A DNA stretch of 64,000 nucleotides from Mycolicibacterium sp. P9-64 (GTDB lineage Bacteria; Actinomycetota; Actinomycetes; Mycobacteriales; Mycobacteriaceae), in assembly GCF_008329605.1 (NCBI RefSeq), contig NZ_NPKO01000006.1:310001-374000 (forward strand), given 5' to 3'. Position numbers and translations under genes: made by a program. Under the pieces are notes generated by a model. It ran no database searches. It saw nothing but the letters and a program-made list of their open reading frames with translations, and had not been told where the DNA came from. Shown here one piece after another: positions 1 to 8,582 of the stretch (positions within the stretch are counted from its first letter, which is position 1; each line of letters begins with the position of its first letter).

Positions 1-778
1 CGGGTGCTCCCACCCCCGAACGCAACTCGAGCGCTTGGATGCGGGACGCGATGCTGCCCTGGACCGCTGCGTAGTCGTCGATCCTCGCTGCGGCGCCGGT
101 TCGGCGAATCCGGCTGGCGACGCTGTCGCCGTCCAGCGAAAGTCGCTCTCCTACCTCGAATTTCTGTCGGTCCTGGGAATCGTGGGCCGCCAGCACGGTG
201 CAACTCCCGTCTGGCTCGTACTCGAGCAGAGTGACGTGCTCGACGTCGAGGCCCGTTGCCAATTCGGCCACCGCCGCGGGATAGACGTCGGTCGGGTCGG
301 CGCCTCGCGCCACGAGCGTCGCCACCCTGCGCAACGCGGCCTGTTGCGCGGCGAGGGCGTCGGCCTCGCGGCGTCGCTGCTCCGACTCCGCGGCGCGCAA
401 CCGCGCCTGGCCGGCCAGCACGTTGGCCAGCAACGCCAAGGGCAGGAACACGAACAGGGCGGGGGCAAGGCTGTCGCCGCCCTCGAGGTGGAAGTACAGG
501 TAGACCAGCGCGCTGACCACCGACGTCGAGATCGCCAGCCCGAAGCTCCAGCCTGCGGAGACGATCAGCACGCCGAGCAGGAAGATCGCGCCGAAGGCGT
601 TCTCGGGCGCCACCTTCTTGAGCAGCAACACCAGGGCGGTCTCACCGACGATGAAGGCCGTCGCGACGACGATGCCCCAGCCCAACGGCCTGGCGGTCGG
701 CCTCAAGACCAGCGCGAGAAGCCGACCCCACAGCGGCCGCAGCCCCTGGTCGGTGACGGTTCTCGAGGACTCATTCAT
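1..778 (-). CDS. Membrane sensor histidine kinase with GAF domain, N-terminal part (cut by window edge)
   Basis: Reading leftwards from an ATG at 778 (MNESSRTVTDQGLRPLW...) the frame stays open to base 1, so the C-terminus lies outside the window. About 259 residues are visible. Three or four hydrophobic segments lie at about residues 33-120, followed by a basic and acidic helical linker rich in R, E and A (about 120-150) and then a GAF-like sensor fold (about 150-259). The histidine-phosphorylation and ATPase domains are not visible. This architecture is typical of actinobacterial sensor kinases. A receiver protein diverges from it at 897 and a LuxR-type regulator follows at 1286-1939, so the three may form one signalling unit. 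Kinase identity is inferred from architecture and neighbours. Confidence 0.7.
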   Translation of the reverse strand, partial: MNESSRTVTDQGLRPLWGRLLALVLRPTARPLGWGIVVATAFIVGETALVLLLKKVAPENAFGAIFLLGVLIVSAGWSFGLAISTSVVSALVYLYFHLEGGDSLAPALFVFLPLALLANVLAGQARLRAAESEQRRREADALAAQQAALRRVATLVARGADPTDVYPAAVAELATGLDVEHVTLLEYEPDGSCTVLAAHDSQDRQKFEVGERLSLDGDSVASRIRRTGAAARIDDYAAVQGSIASRIQALELRSGVGAP

Positions 779-896
779 CGCACCGGATGCTAGTGGGTCC
801 CCGATTGCACGGAGCCGCCCCGGCGGCGACATCACGGCAGCGGTTTCCTGCTAGCGGTAATGCCACGGTTCGGCCGATCTGCCAGACTCGTTCAAT

Positions 897-1289
897 GTGG
901 TGCTCGGGACGCTTACCGTGCGCTGTCTGATCGTCGATGACAGCGCCAATTTCCGCGACGCTGCGAGCAGCATGCTCGAGCGCGCGGGGATCTGCGTCGT
1001 CGGAGTGGCCAGCAACAGCGCGGACGCGCTGGCCCGGTACCGGGAGCTTCGGCCCGACGTCACCCTGGTCGACGTCGACCTCGGTGCGGAGAGCGGATTC
1101 GATTTGGCCGTGCAGCTGCAGGATGCGGATTCGCCTGCGCCGTCGGTCATCCTGATCTCGACGCACGCGGAACAGGACTTCGCCGACATGATTGCGGCGA
1201 GTCCCGCGCTGGGCTTCTTGCCCAAGTTCGCCCTATCCCCCGGTGCCATCCGGGATCTACTCGCAGACAAGGTCTCAGGCGAACCCTAG
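897..1289 (+). CDS. Stand-alone response-regulator receiver domain protein
   Basis: A 130-residue protein made of a single CheY-like receiver. The acidic pocket is D14-D15 (LIVDDS), the phospho-acceptor is most likely D59 (TLVDVDLG), the switch residue is S88 or T89 (LISTH), and the conserved lysine is K110 (LPK). There is no output domain, so it probably acts as a phosphate relay or sink, or through protein contacts. It starts at GTG 897; a second in-frame GTG at 918 would trim seven residues and still leave an intact domain. It diverges from the sensor kinase across 118 bp and its stop overlaps the stop of the convergent LuxR-type regulator by 4 bp. Confidence 0.8.
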   Translation: MVLGTLTVRCLIVDDSANFRDAASSMLERAGICVVGVASNSADALARYRELRPDVTLVDVDLGAESGFDLAVQLQDADSPAPSVILISTHAEQDFADMIAASPALGFLPKFALSPGAIRDLLADKVSGEP

Positions 1290-1939
1290 AGCGCGTCGAG
1301 GTACATGATCACCGCACGCACGCGCCGGTGATCGTCACCCGTCTCCGGTAGGTTCAGCTTCGTCAGGATGCTGCGCACGTGCTTCTCGACGGTGCCCTCG
1401 GTCACCCAGATGCGCCGTCCGATACCGGCATTCGACAGGCCCTCCGCCATCAACGTCAACACTTCCCGCTCGCGCGTGCTGAGCACGGCGAGGGGATCGT
1501 CGCGCCTGCGCGCCGTGACGAGCTCGGCCACCAGTGCGGGGTCCACGACGGACGCGCCGTTGGCGATGCGGCCCACGGTGTCGACGAAGTCCGCGACGTC
1601 GGTGACCCGGCTCTTCAGCAGGTAGCCGATCGAACGGCCGCCCGCCAGCAGTTCCATCGCATGGTCGACGTCCACGTGTGCCGACAGCACCAGAATGGCG
1701 ATGTCCGGCCACTCTCGCCTGATCGTCTTGGCGGCGTCGAGTCCCTCGGTGCCGTGTGTCGGGGGCATCCGGATGTCGACGACGGCCAGTTCGGGTTGAA
1801 GCTCGCGCACCGCGTCGAGGAGTTGGGTGGCGTCACCCGCCTGGCCGACGACGTCGAAACCCGACCTCCCCAGCAGGCTCGCCAGCCCCTCTCGGAGCAG
1901 AACGTCGTCATCGGCGACCACCACGCGCACGGCATTCAT
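1286..1939 (-). CDS. NarL/LuxR-family two-component response regulator
   Basis: A 217-residue DNA-binding response regulator. The N-terminal receiver has the acidic triad at D10-D12, phospho-acceptor D55 (AVVDIRMP), a VLSAH switch and the lysine in YLLKS. The C-terminal LuxR helix-turn-helix (about residues 153-200) contains LSTREREVL and GTVEKHV, hallmarks of the family. I chose the ATG at 1939; an ATG seven codons upstream at 1960 is possible. A much longer open frame continues upstream but crosses the divergent hydrolase gene. The likely partner is the membrane sensor kinase at the left edge. Confidence 0.88.
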   Translation of the reverse strand: MNAVRVVVADDDVLLREGLASLLGRSGFDVVGQAGDATQLLDAVRELQPELAVVDIRMPPTHGTEGLDAAKTIRREWPDIAILVLSAHVDVDHAMELLAGGRSIGYLLKSRVTDVADFVDTVGRIANGASVVDPALVAELVTARRRDDPLAVLSTREREVLTLMAEGLSNAGIGRRIWVTEGTVEKHVRSILTKLNLPETGDDHRRVRAVIMYLDAL

Positions 1940-2082
1940 CCCGATGATTGTCGCATCCATGGTCGCCGACCGGCGGCGAGGCGGTGAGGTTGCTGAATTG
2001 GTCCATGGCGAGCGAAGCGACGGGAAATGTCTTCCTGCGAAGCCGAACGGGCCGGCAAACGCTGCGTGCGACACTTTCGGGC

Positions 2083-2994
2083 ATGATTCCCATCGCTCGC
2101 CCCAAGCTCGAAGGCAACGTTGCCGTCGGGGACGACCGTCAGCTCGGGTTCGCCGAGTTCGGCGATCCGCAGGGCCGTGCCGTGTTCTGGCTGCACGGAA
2201 CCCCCGGCGCTCGCAGACAGATTCCCACCGAGGCACGTGTCTACGCGGAACGCAGACACATTCGGCTGATCGGCGTCGACCGGCCCGGCATCGGCTCGTC
2301 CACACCGTTCCAGTACGCCAACGTGTTGGCATTCGCCGACGATCTGCGGACCATCGCCGACGTTCTCGGCATCGACCAGATGGCGGTCATCGGGCTCTCC
2401 GGTGGCGGGCCGTACACGCTGGCATGCGCAGCGGCGATGCCCGACCGCGTCGTGCTCGCCGGCGTGCTTGGCGGCGTCGCCCCCGCGGTCGGACCCGACG
2501 CGATCGGCGGGGGTGTGATGGCGCTCGGATCGATGGTGGCCCCGTTGATTTCGTTCGCAGGCCTGCCCCTGCGGCTGGCCGCGGCAGGCGTGATCCAGCT
2601 GTTTCGGCCCGTGGCCCCAGCCGCGCTGCAGCTCTACGCCAGGCTGTCCCCCGAGGCCGACCGGCAGCTGCTGGTGCGGCCCGAGTTCAGTGCGATGTTT
2701 CTCGACGACCTGCTCAACGGCAGCCGCAAACAACTCTCGGCGCCGTTCGCCGACGTCATCGTGTTCGCGCGGGACTGGGGTTTCCGGCTCGACGAGGTCA
2801 ACGTGCCCGTGCATTGGTGGCACGGCGACAAGGACCACATCGTGCCGTTCGAGCACGGCCAGCACGTCGTCTCCCGGCTGCCCGACGCGACGCTGTACCA
2901 ACTGCCCGGCGAGAGCCATCTGGCCGGCCTCGGCCGCGCTGAGGAGATCCTCGGCAACCTGATGGATCTGTGGGACGAGCTCGACGCGCGGTGA
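2083..2994 (+). CDS. Alpha/beta-hydrolase fold protein
   Basis: A 303-residue hydrolase. The oxyanion segment is FWLHGTPG (about 36-42), the nucleophile elbow is GLSGGGP with S106, the acid is probably the aspartate of HGDKDHIVP, and the base is the histidine of GESHL. All catalytic residues are present. The start at ATG 2083 (MIPIARPKLEGN) was chosen because the open frame upstream is unlike a protein N-terminus and overlaps the divergent regulator. The substrate cannot be told from sequence; the HGTPG form is common in mycobacterial serine hydrolases of unknown function. The next small gene starts 4 bp after the stop, so the two are probably co-transcribed. Confidence 0.85.
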   Translation: MIPIARPKLEGNVAVGDDRQLGFAEFGDPQGRAVFWLHGTPGARRQIPTEARVYAERRHIRLIGVDRPGIGSSTPFQYANVLAFADDLRTIADVLGIDQMAVIGLSGGGPYTLACAAAMPDRVVLAGVLGGVAPAVGPDAIGGGVMALGSMVAPLISFAGLPLRLAAAGVIQLFRPVAPAALQLYARLSPEADRQLLVRPEFSAMFLDDLLNGSRKQLSAPFADVIVFARDWGFRLDEVNVPVHWWHGDKDHIVPFEHGQHVVSRLPDATLYQLPGESHLAGLGRAEEILGNLMDLWDELDAR

Positions 2995-2998
2995 CGAC

Positions 2999-3367
2999 GT
3001 GACGATGCCCTGGCCGCCGGCGCCCGTGCCTGCCAAGCCGCCGATCTCCGGGGTGGATCTGACGATCTCGATCATCGCGCTGGTGTTCACGCTGCTGCTC
3101 GGCGGATCCGCTGCGGCGATGGGATTCTTCCTGCTGGCCTTCCTCGACAGCTGTCCGCCCGAAACCTGCAGCGCGGACGACGCGGTCACCGCGATCGGCA
3201 TCTCGCTGATCATCGCGACCGTCGTCGGGCTCGTCGGGCTGGTGGTGACGATCGTCCAACTGGTGCGCCGCAGCCTTGCGTGGCCATTCGCCGTCGGCAC
3301 CCTGGTGCTGTGCGGGGTGATCTGTGCGTTGGGGTTCGCAGGCTACTTTGCGGCCGTCGGCGCCTGA
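2999..3367 (+). CDS. Small three-helix membrane protein, unknown function
   Basis: A 122-residue hydrophobic protein with a proline-rich N-terminus (PWPPAPVPAKPP) and three predicted membrane spans at about residues 20-48, 65-90 and 95-118. An extracytoplasmic loop carries two cysteines (SCPPETC) that could form a disulfide. It starts at GTG 2999, with ATG 3005 as an alternative. Its end overlaps the convergent hydrolase by 25 bp. No recognised domain, so no function is proposed. Confidence 0.7.
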   Translation: MTMPWPPAPVPAKPPISGVDLTISIIALVFTLLLGGSAAAMGFFLLAFLDSCPPETCSADDAVTAIGISLIIATVVGLVGLVVTIVQLVRRSLAWPFAVGTLVLCGVICALGFAGYFAAVGA

Positions 3368-4578
3368 CGCGTTTGGCGGGCGAGCACTTCGTCCAGCCAA
3401 TCGAAGACGTAACCCTCGAACAGCGTCGCGCCGAGGCCTTCACAGTGCCCGCCCGCGCCCTGTGCCTCGGTGAACCGAACGAGGGCCTTCTCACACCTGA
3501 GGTGGTCGTAGAGAAGTTGGCTCTGTGAGGCGAAGTCGCCCTCGCCCTCGGTCAGCAGTGTCGGGCACCCGATGGCAGCGGCGACACCCTCGAGCGAGAA
3601 CGTCAGCTGTGTCCGGATGAAGTCGCCAACCCTGGTGGCACCCATCGCCGCCATCCGCGAGCCGTACCACTCGACGTTGCGCGAACCAGCAAGGAGCGCT
3701 TGCAGTTCGGCATCGAGCTCTGGGTCGGCGGCCGTCAGCTTGCTCAGGAAGTCGTCGGGGTTGGCCGCACTCAAGCCCTTCGCCATGACGCCGACACGCG
3801 AAGCGAAGTCGTACTGTCCCGGATCGGCGACGAGCGCGGCCACCCGCGGCTCGAACGCAGCGGCACGCGGCCCGAGATAGCCGCCGAACGAGCGGCCGAT
3901 CACCGCCACGGCATCGGGGTCGACGCCGTGCTGGGTGAGCAGCCATTCGAACGCGGCTCCGAAGGGAACCTCGTAATCGGGCCGGAACCCCCGCCGGTGC
4001 TCGAAGAGCATGCCGCCCTGGCCGGGGCCCTCGAACACGAAGAAGTTGTAGCCGCGGGCAAGCGCCATGTAACCGGTGGCGCAGTAACCCGCCTCGGCCG
4101 TCGAGTCGAACCCGCAGGGCGCCAACACCGTTGGCCGCGGTGTGTCATCGTTGGCAGGCCGGAACAGGTATCCGGTCATGGACGCCCCGTCGAAGGGGAT
4201 CTCAGTGGCGGCCGCATGGCAGTCGAGCAGCGGCATCGCTGCGCGGAACGCCTTTCGGTGCTCGTGCCATGCGTGTTGCAGTCGTTCGTCGCCGATGTCG
4301 TGGCGGATGAAGAAGAACGACTGTCGCCAGTACTCCGACGACCGCAGATAGGCCTTGCGAGCCGTCACCTCGTGCCCGCGCTCGAGGGCTTCGTCGGCGA
4401 GCGCGCCCGCGACCGCCGCCGTCGTGGACCACTCGGTGAACCACGAGTCGTAATCGCCTGCGGTGGTGCGGCTTGCGGTGGCCAGCGCTTCGCCGAGGTC
4501 GGCTGCGTCCGCCGATACGGCGATGAGCGTGCGGCCGAGCTGGGCGTCCATCTCTGCGTCGTCGAGCAGAATCTTCAT
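3343..4578 (-). CDS. Alpha/beta hydrolase with N-terminal helical cap
   Basis: A 411-residue protein. About 120 N-terminal residues look helical and form a lid, followed by an alpha/beta-hydrolase core. The nucleophile elbow is GRSFGGY with S230; a catalytic histidine is likely in GAGGHCEG (about 382) and an acid in the preceding GEGDF segment. This layout resembles the FrsA and 2,6-dihydropseudooxynicotine-hydrolase type of C-C or ester hydrolases. It starts at ATG 4578 (MKILLDDAEMD), eight bases downstream of the stop of the small membrane protein gene, so the two look co-transcribed. The substrate is unknown. Confidence 0.82.
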   Translation of the reverse strand: MKILLDDAEMDAQLGRTLIAVSADAADLGEALATASRTTAGDYDSWFTEWSTTAAVAGALADEALERGHEVTARKAYLRSSEYWRQSFFFIRHDIGDERLQHAWHEHRKAFRAAMPLLDCHAAATEIPFDGASMTGYLFRPANDDTPRPTVLAPCGFDSTAEAGYCATGYMALARGYNFFVFEGPGQGGMLFEHRRGFRPDYEVPFGAAFEWLLTQHGVDPDAVAVIGRSFGGYLGPRAAAFEPRVAALVADPGQYDFASRVGVMAKGLSAANPDDFLSKLTAADPELDAELQALLAGSRNVEWYGSRMAAMGATRVGDFIRTQLTFSLEGVAAAIGCPTLLTEGEGDFASQSQLLYDHLRCEKALVRFTEAQGAGGHCEGLGATLFEGYVFDWLDEVLARQTRQAPTAAK

Positions 4579-4586
4579 CGACCGTC

Positions 4587-5015
4587 CTACCGAAGGACTT
4601 CGATGAGCAGCACCCACGTGGTGAGCATCGAGATCACGATCGAGGCAATCATCCCCGCGACGATCCAGTACATGCCGTTCGTGTCGTCCACCACGAGAAG
4701 GACGCCACCGATCACGAATGGCAACACGCTGAGCTGATAGAGGCCGATCTCTTGCACCAGCTGCCCGATCGGCCGCTCGTGCTCCTTGCGCGTCGCCAGC
4801 CTGATCCAGACGGCGCGTGCGGTGATCAGCCACGTCGCGGCGGCGAAGACGATGGTCTCGATGCCGAACCAGAACAGGGGCTGTGGCCGCATCAGGCCGG
4901 CGATCGACACCACCAAGACCAGCACCAGCAGTCCGATCGACGTCGCCGCCCGCGACGGTAGCCATCGGTACTTCAAGATCTCGCCGATGTTGGTGGCGAT
5001 CGCAACGGTGACCAA
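4587..5015 (-). CDS. Four-helix membrane protein; true start probably upstream
   Basis: From the first canonical start (TTG 5015) this gives 142 residues with three or four membrane spans. The reading frame continues upstream to a stop at 5124-5126 and encodes a convincing N-terminal helix and membrane segment (FEALEAWKDLFVATAGASAA) but contains no ATG, GTG or TTG. A GGAGG ribosome-binding site (5102-5106) lies 8 nt before an in-frame ATC at 5091-5093, which would add 26 residues. The motif DLFVATAGASAALAGL is typical of small membrane proteins annotated as hypothetical in actinobacteria. Translation from ATC, or a sequence error removing a start, are the simplest explanations. Function unknown. 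Confidence 0.7.
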   Translation of the reverse strand: MVTVAIATNIGEILKYRWLPSRAATSIGLLVLVLVVSIAGLMRPQPLFWFGIETIVFAAATWLITARAVWIRLATRKEHERPIGQLVQEIGLYQLSVLPFVIGGVLLVVDDTNGMYWIVAGMIASIVISMLTTWVLLIEVLR

Positions 5016-5183
5016 ACCGGCCAGCGCTGCGGACGCTCCCGCGGTGGCGACGAACAGGTCCTTCCACGCTTCGAGTGCTTCGAAGATGGTGATGCGATCA
5101 GCCTCCGACGGGTTGAGAAGGGTTCATTGGCGGAATCGTATAGGTGCAGCCGGCAACCGCATCGCGGTTTGGCGAGTCCTCGG

Positions 5184-7646
5184 TCAGCGGATCCTGGCGT
5201 TGGTGGGGTCGTAGATAGCCTTGAGCGACACGGTGATCGGGTACAACGTGCCGCCGACGTTCACCTGGTACTCACCGTCGCGGACCCACTGTGCGTCGAC
5301 GAGAGTCTGGTCGGTCGACCGCACGTAGGCCAGGCCCACGCACGCTCCAGTCGTCTCACCCCATGCCGCCGAGGTCACTTGGCCCGCGACCACGCCGTCA
5401 CGCAGCACCAGCTCCCCACCCCACAGCATGGGCTCCGGTGATCCGACCGAGAACCCGACCACCCGTCGGCGTGGCCCCTCGGCCTTGGCCTTCTCCACGG
5501 CTGCGCGGCCGAGGAAGTCGATGTCGGTCTTGAGCTTGCACGCGAACAGCAAGCCTGCCTCGACGGGGTTGTCGTTGGGGGTGAGCTCACGACCGAACGC
5601 CCGGTAGCCCTTCTCCAGCCGCAACGACTCGATCGCGTAATAGCCTCCGCGCGCGATGCCGAACTGCTCCCCTGCCGCGATCAAGTCGTCGTAGACGCCG
5701 ACCGCGAACTCGGAGGGGACGTAGAGCTCCCAACCGAGCTCTCCGACGTAGGTGATGCGGGTCGCGCGAACTTCTGCGTAGCCCAAGGTGATCGGCTTGC
5801 TGGTGCCGAACGGGAAGGCCTCGTCGCTCAGGTCGGTGTCGGTGAGCGTGGCCAGCAGATCACGCGAGCGGGGTCCCATCACTCCGAACACCGCGAGCGC
5901 CGACGTCACGTCGACGAGCTGCGCGTGGTTGCCCGCGGGCAGGTTCCTGCGGATGTGGTCCTTGTCGCGCTCGGTGGTGGCTGCGCTGCTCACGATCAAG
6001 AACTCGTCGTCGGCGGTGCGGGTCACGGTGACGTCGGACTCGTAAGTGCCACGCTCGTTGAGCATTCCGCCGTAGACCGTCGTGCCGACCTCGACCGCCA
6101 TGTCCGCGGTGCACAACCACTGCAGCGCCGATTCCGCGTCGGGACCGACCAGGACGAACTTCGAGAACGACGTCTGGTCGAACACCGCGACCGCGCTGCG
6201 GGTCGCGGTCTGCTCAGCTGCCGACCACGGCAGCCAGTTCTGCTTGCCCCAGGAGTATTCGATCGTTGGCTCCTGACCGGGTGGGGCGAAGAAGTTGGCC
6301 CTCTCCCAGCCCATCCGGCTGCCGAAGTTGGCGTTCGCGGCGGCCAGCAGGTGGTGTACCGGTGACCGCCGGAACGGCCGAGCGGTGGCCATTTCCCTGT
6401 TGGGCCACGGCACTTCGTAGTGCAGTCCGAGGATCTCGGCAACCCGGTCGTGTAGCCACCGGTTGTTGCCGTTGAACGACGCGAACCGCCGGATGTCCAC
6501 ACTGGAGAGGTCGGTCGTCGGCGAGCCGTTCACGATCCACTCCGCCAGCGCCCGTCCCGCGCCGCCTGCCGACGCGATGCCCACCGAGTTGAATCCGGCC
6601 GCCACGAAGAAGTTGGCGCGCCCCGGTGCCTCACCGAGGATGAACTGGTTGTCCGGGGTGAAGCTCTCCGGCCCGTTGTAGAACTTCTTGATCCCGGTCT
6701 CCTCAAGCGCCGGGATCCGTAGGAGCGCGTTGTCCATCAGGATCTGGAAGTGGTCCCAATCCTCTTCCAGCAGCTGGAATTCGAACGGGTATGGAATCTT
6801 GTCGGGGCTCACCCACGGTTTGGCCTCCGGCTCGAAGCCGCCGATGACCAGCCCGCCGACCTCTTCCTTGAAGTAGGTGTAGCCGTCGGGGTCGCGCAGG
6901 ATCGGCATGTCGGTGTGGACACCGTCGATCGTCTCGGTGACGACGTAGAAGTGCTCGGCGGAGTGCAGCGGGACGTTCATGCCCGCCATCGCTCCCACCT
7001 GCTTGGCCCACTGGCCCGCGCAGTTGACCACGATCTCGGCCTCGATCTCGCCGCTGTCGGTGCGCACGCCGGTCACCGCGTTGCCGTCGGTCAGCACGTC
7101 GAGAACGCGAACGTGCTCGAGAATCTTGGCGCCACGCATCCGCGCCCCCTTTGCGAGGGCCTGGGTCAGGTCGGTCGGGTTGGCCTTGCCATCGGCGGGC
7201 AGCCAGATGGCGCCCACCAGGTCGTCGACCCGCATCACCGGATAGTGTTCGAGAGCCTGTGCCGGCGTGAGCAGTTCGCACTCGAGGTCGAACGCCGCGG
7301 CGTTGGCTGCGGTGCGGCGCAGCTGGATCATCCGGTCCTCGGTGCGCGCGACCGTGACCCCGCCGCACTGCTTGTATCCCGCGGTGAGACCGGTCTCCGC
7401 CTCCAATTCGGTGTACAGCGCCGTCGAGTACTGAACCAGCCGGGTGCCGCTCTCGGATGCCCGCAGCTGACCGACCAGACCTGCCGCGTGCCAGGTGGTT
7501 CCCGATGACAACTGCCCCTGCTCGAGCAGCACGACGTCGGTGTATCCGAGCTTGGTCAGGTGGTAGGCAACGCTCGTCCCGATGACGCCACCGCCGATGA
7601 TGACGACCTGGGCTCGAGCGGGCAATGAACCAGTTGGCATGCGCAT
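5184..7646 (-). CDS. FAD-dependent dimethylglycine/sarcosine dehydrogenase-like protein with GcvT domains
   Basis: An 820-residue protein. The N-terminal DAO-type FAD domain has the dinucleotide motif GGGVIG (18-23) and TTWHAAG, whose H53 is at the position that links covalently to FAD in dimethylglycine dehydrogenase. The C-terminal half (about 420-820) resembles the FAO-linker and GcvT aminomethyl-transfer domains that pass the oxidised methyl group to tetrahydrofolate. Length and domain order match dimethylglycine and sarcosine dehydrogenases. It would oxidise an N-methylated amine and feed C1 units to folate. The downstream neighbour in transcription order, 7653-8576, is a choline-kinase-like gene, consistent with a role in choline or betaine breakdown. 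Exact substrate uncertain. Confidence 0.85.
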   Translation of the reverse strand: MRMPTGSLPARAQVVIIGGGVIGTSVAYHLTKLGYTDVVLLEQGQLSSGTTWHAAGLVGQLRASESGTRLVQYSTALYTELEAETGLTAGYKQCGGVTVARTEDRMIQLRRTAANAAAFDLECELLTPAQALEHYPVMRVDDLVGAIWLPADGKANPTDLTQALAKGARMRGAKILEHVRVLDVLTDGNAVTGVRTDSGEIEAEIVVNCAGQWAKQVGAMAGMNVPLHSAEHFYVVTETIDGVHTDMPILRDPDGYTYFKEEVGGLVIGGFEPEAKPWVSPDKIPYPFEFQLLEEDWDHFQILMDNALLRIPALEETGIKKFYNGPESFTPDNQFILGEAPGRANFFVAAGFNSVGIASAGGAGRALAEWIVNGSPTTDLSSVDIRRFASFNGNNRWLHDRVAEILGLHYEVPWPNREMATARPFRRSPVHHLLAAANANFGSRMGWERANFFAPPGQEPTIEYSWGKQNWLPWSAAEQTATRSAVAVFDQTSFSKFVLVGPDAESALQWLCTADMAVEVGTTVYGGMLNERGTYESDVTVTRTADDEFLIVSSAATTERDKDHIRRNLPAGNHAQLVDVTSALAVFGVMGPRSRDLLATLTDTDLSDEAFPFGTSKPITLGYAEVRATRITYVGELGWELYVPSEFAVGVYDDLIAAGEQFGIARGGYYAIESLRLEKGYRAFGRELTPNDNPVEAGLLFACKLKTDIDFLGRAAVEKAKAEGPRRRVVGFSVGSPEPMLWGGELVLRDGVVAGQVTSAAWGETTGACVGLAYVRSTDQTLVDAQWVRDGEYQVNVGGTLYPITVSLKAIYDPTNARIR

Positions 7647-7652
7647 CCTTCG

Positions 7653-8576
7653 TTAGTCCGACGCCTGCACGTCGTTGAGCAACCCGTTGAAGTCGGGACC
7701 CCTGAACTCGGCAACGGCGCCCTCGTAGCGCTCCATGCCCCATTCCCAGAAGTCGAATTCCAGTGGGCTCGAGCCGTTCTGGATGCAGCCCCACAACGCC
7801 CAGCCGTACATCCCTACGATGCCCTGCAGCCGCGCGCGGGCGATCTTGTGTCGTAGACGGCGCCCGTAGTAGGCGGTGACCAGTTCTTCGCGCTGCTCAT
7901 CGGACAACTGGCACTCGTACGACGTGTTGCCCAGCTCGAAGCACGGATCGTTGTTCCCGGAGTAGTCGTAGTCGATCAGCCACATCTGGTCGCCATCCTC
8001 GACGAAGTTGGCCGCCAGTAGATCGTTGTTGCACGGCACCGTGGTTTGGTCGGTGGCCGTCAACACCTGCCGCACGCTCTCGAACTGGTCGGCGAAGTCC
8101 AGGTAGTCACGGGGTATCCGGAAACCATTGTCCTGTACTACCTTCAGATATCCGGGCTGCTTGACGAACATGTCGAAGGTACCGCGGAACCGTGGTCCCG
8201 AATGCAGTTTTCGCATGGCGGCGGCCGCCTTGGTCAAGATCTCCGGCCGTTGAAAATCGTTGTTGGACAACGTAGTGCCATTGAGGTACCCGAGGAGCAG
8301 AATGCCGAGGTCGGGGCGGTAGTCGATGACGGGTGCACCAACTCCGGCCTCGGCGGCGGCCCGGGAGTTGTAGTGCTCCTGGTCGTGATCGATCCCGAGC
8401 AATCCCGTGGTGCTGCCCGAACACCGCGCCACGTAGATCGCGCTCGAGGTGATGACCTTGACGTTGCGGTTGGTCAACCCGCCCGACAGGTCCTCGAGCC
8501 TTCGCTCCTGGCCCGCCAGCACCGGCAGCTCATCGAGAGCCGCGTTGAGCTGGTCGTTGGTGAGTGAGAAAGTCAC
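7653..8576 (-). CDS. Choline/ethanolamine kinase-like phosphotransferase
   Basis: A 307-residue protein of the choline kinase/aminoglycoside phosphotransferase fold. The N-lobe has the glycine-rich LSGGLTNRN segment (30-38). The catalytic loop is CNNDLLAANF (182-191), with the aspartate as base, and the metal-binding motif is IDYDYSGNND (201-210). The motif order is that of choline/ethanolamine kinases. It lies 6 bp upstream of the flavoprotein gene on the same strand, so the two are very likely one operon for handling choline-like amines. It follows cinA by 6 bp. The physiological substrate is inferred from the family and the neighbour only. Confidence 0.82.
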   Translation of the reverse strand: MTFSLTNDQLNAALDELPVLAGQERRLEDLSGGLTNRNVKVITSSAIYVARCSGSTTGLLGIDHDQEHYNSRAAAEAGVGAPVIDYRPDLGILLLGYLNGTTLSNNDFQRPEILTKAAAAMRKLHSGPRFRGTFDMFVKQPGYLKVVQDNGFRIPRDYLDFADQFESVRQVLTATDQTTVPCNNDLLAANFVEDGDQMWLIDYDYSGNNDPCFELGNTSYECQLSDEQREELVTAYYGRRLRHKIARARLQGIVGMYGWALWGCIQNGSSPLEFDFWEWGMERYEGAVAEFRGPDFNGLLNDVQASD

Positions 8577-8582
8577 TCCGGC

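Noticed and set aside
35..793. A 252-residue open frame on the plus strand at the left edge
   Set aside because: It is antisense to a clear membrane/GAF kinase reading frame; its translation is arginine- and glutamine-rich without any fold pattern, as usual for shadows in GC-rich DNA.
1286..2332. Upstream extension of the LuxR-type regulator to 348 residues
   Set aside because: The extra N-terminal 131 residues are arginine-rich, cross the divergent hydrolase gene, and precede a complete receiver domain that has its own ATG.
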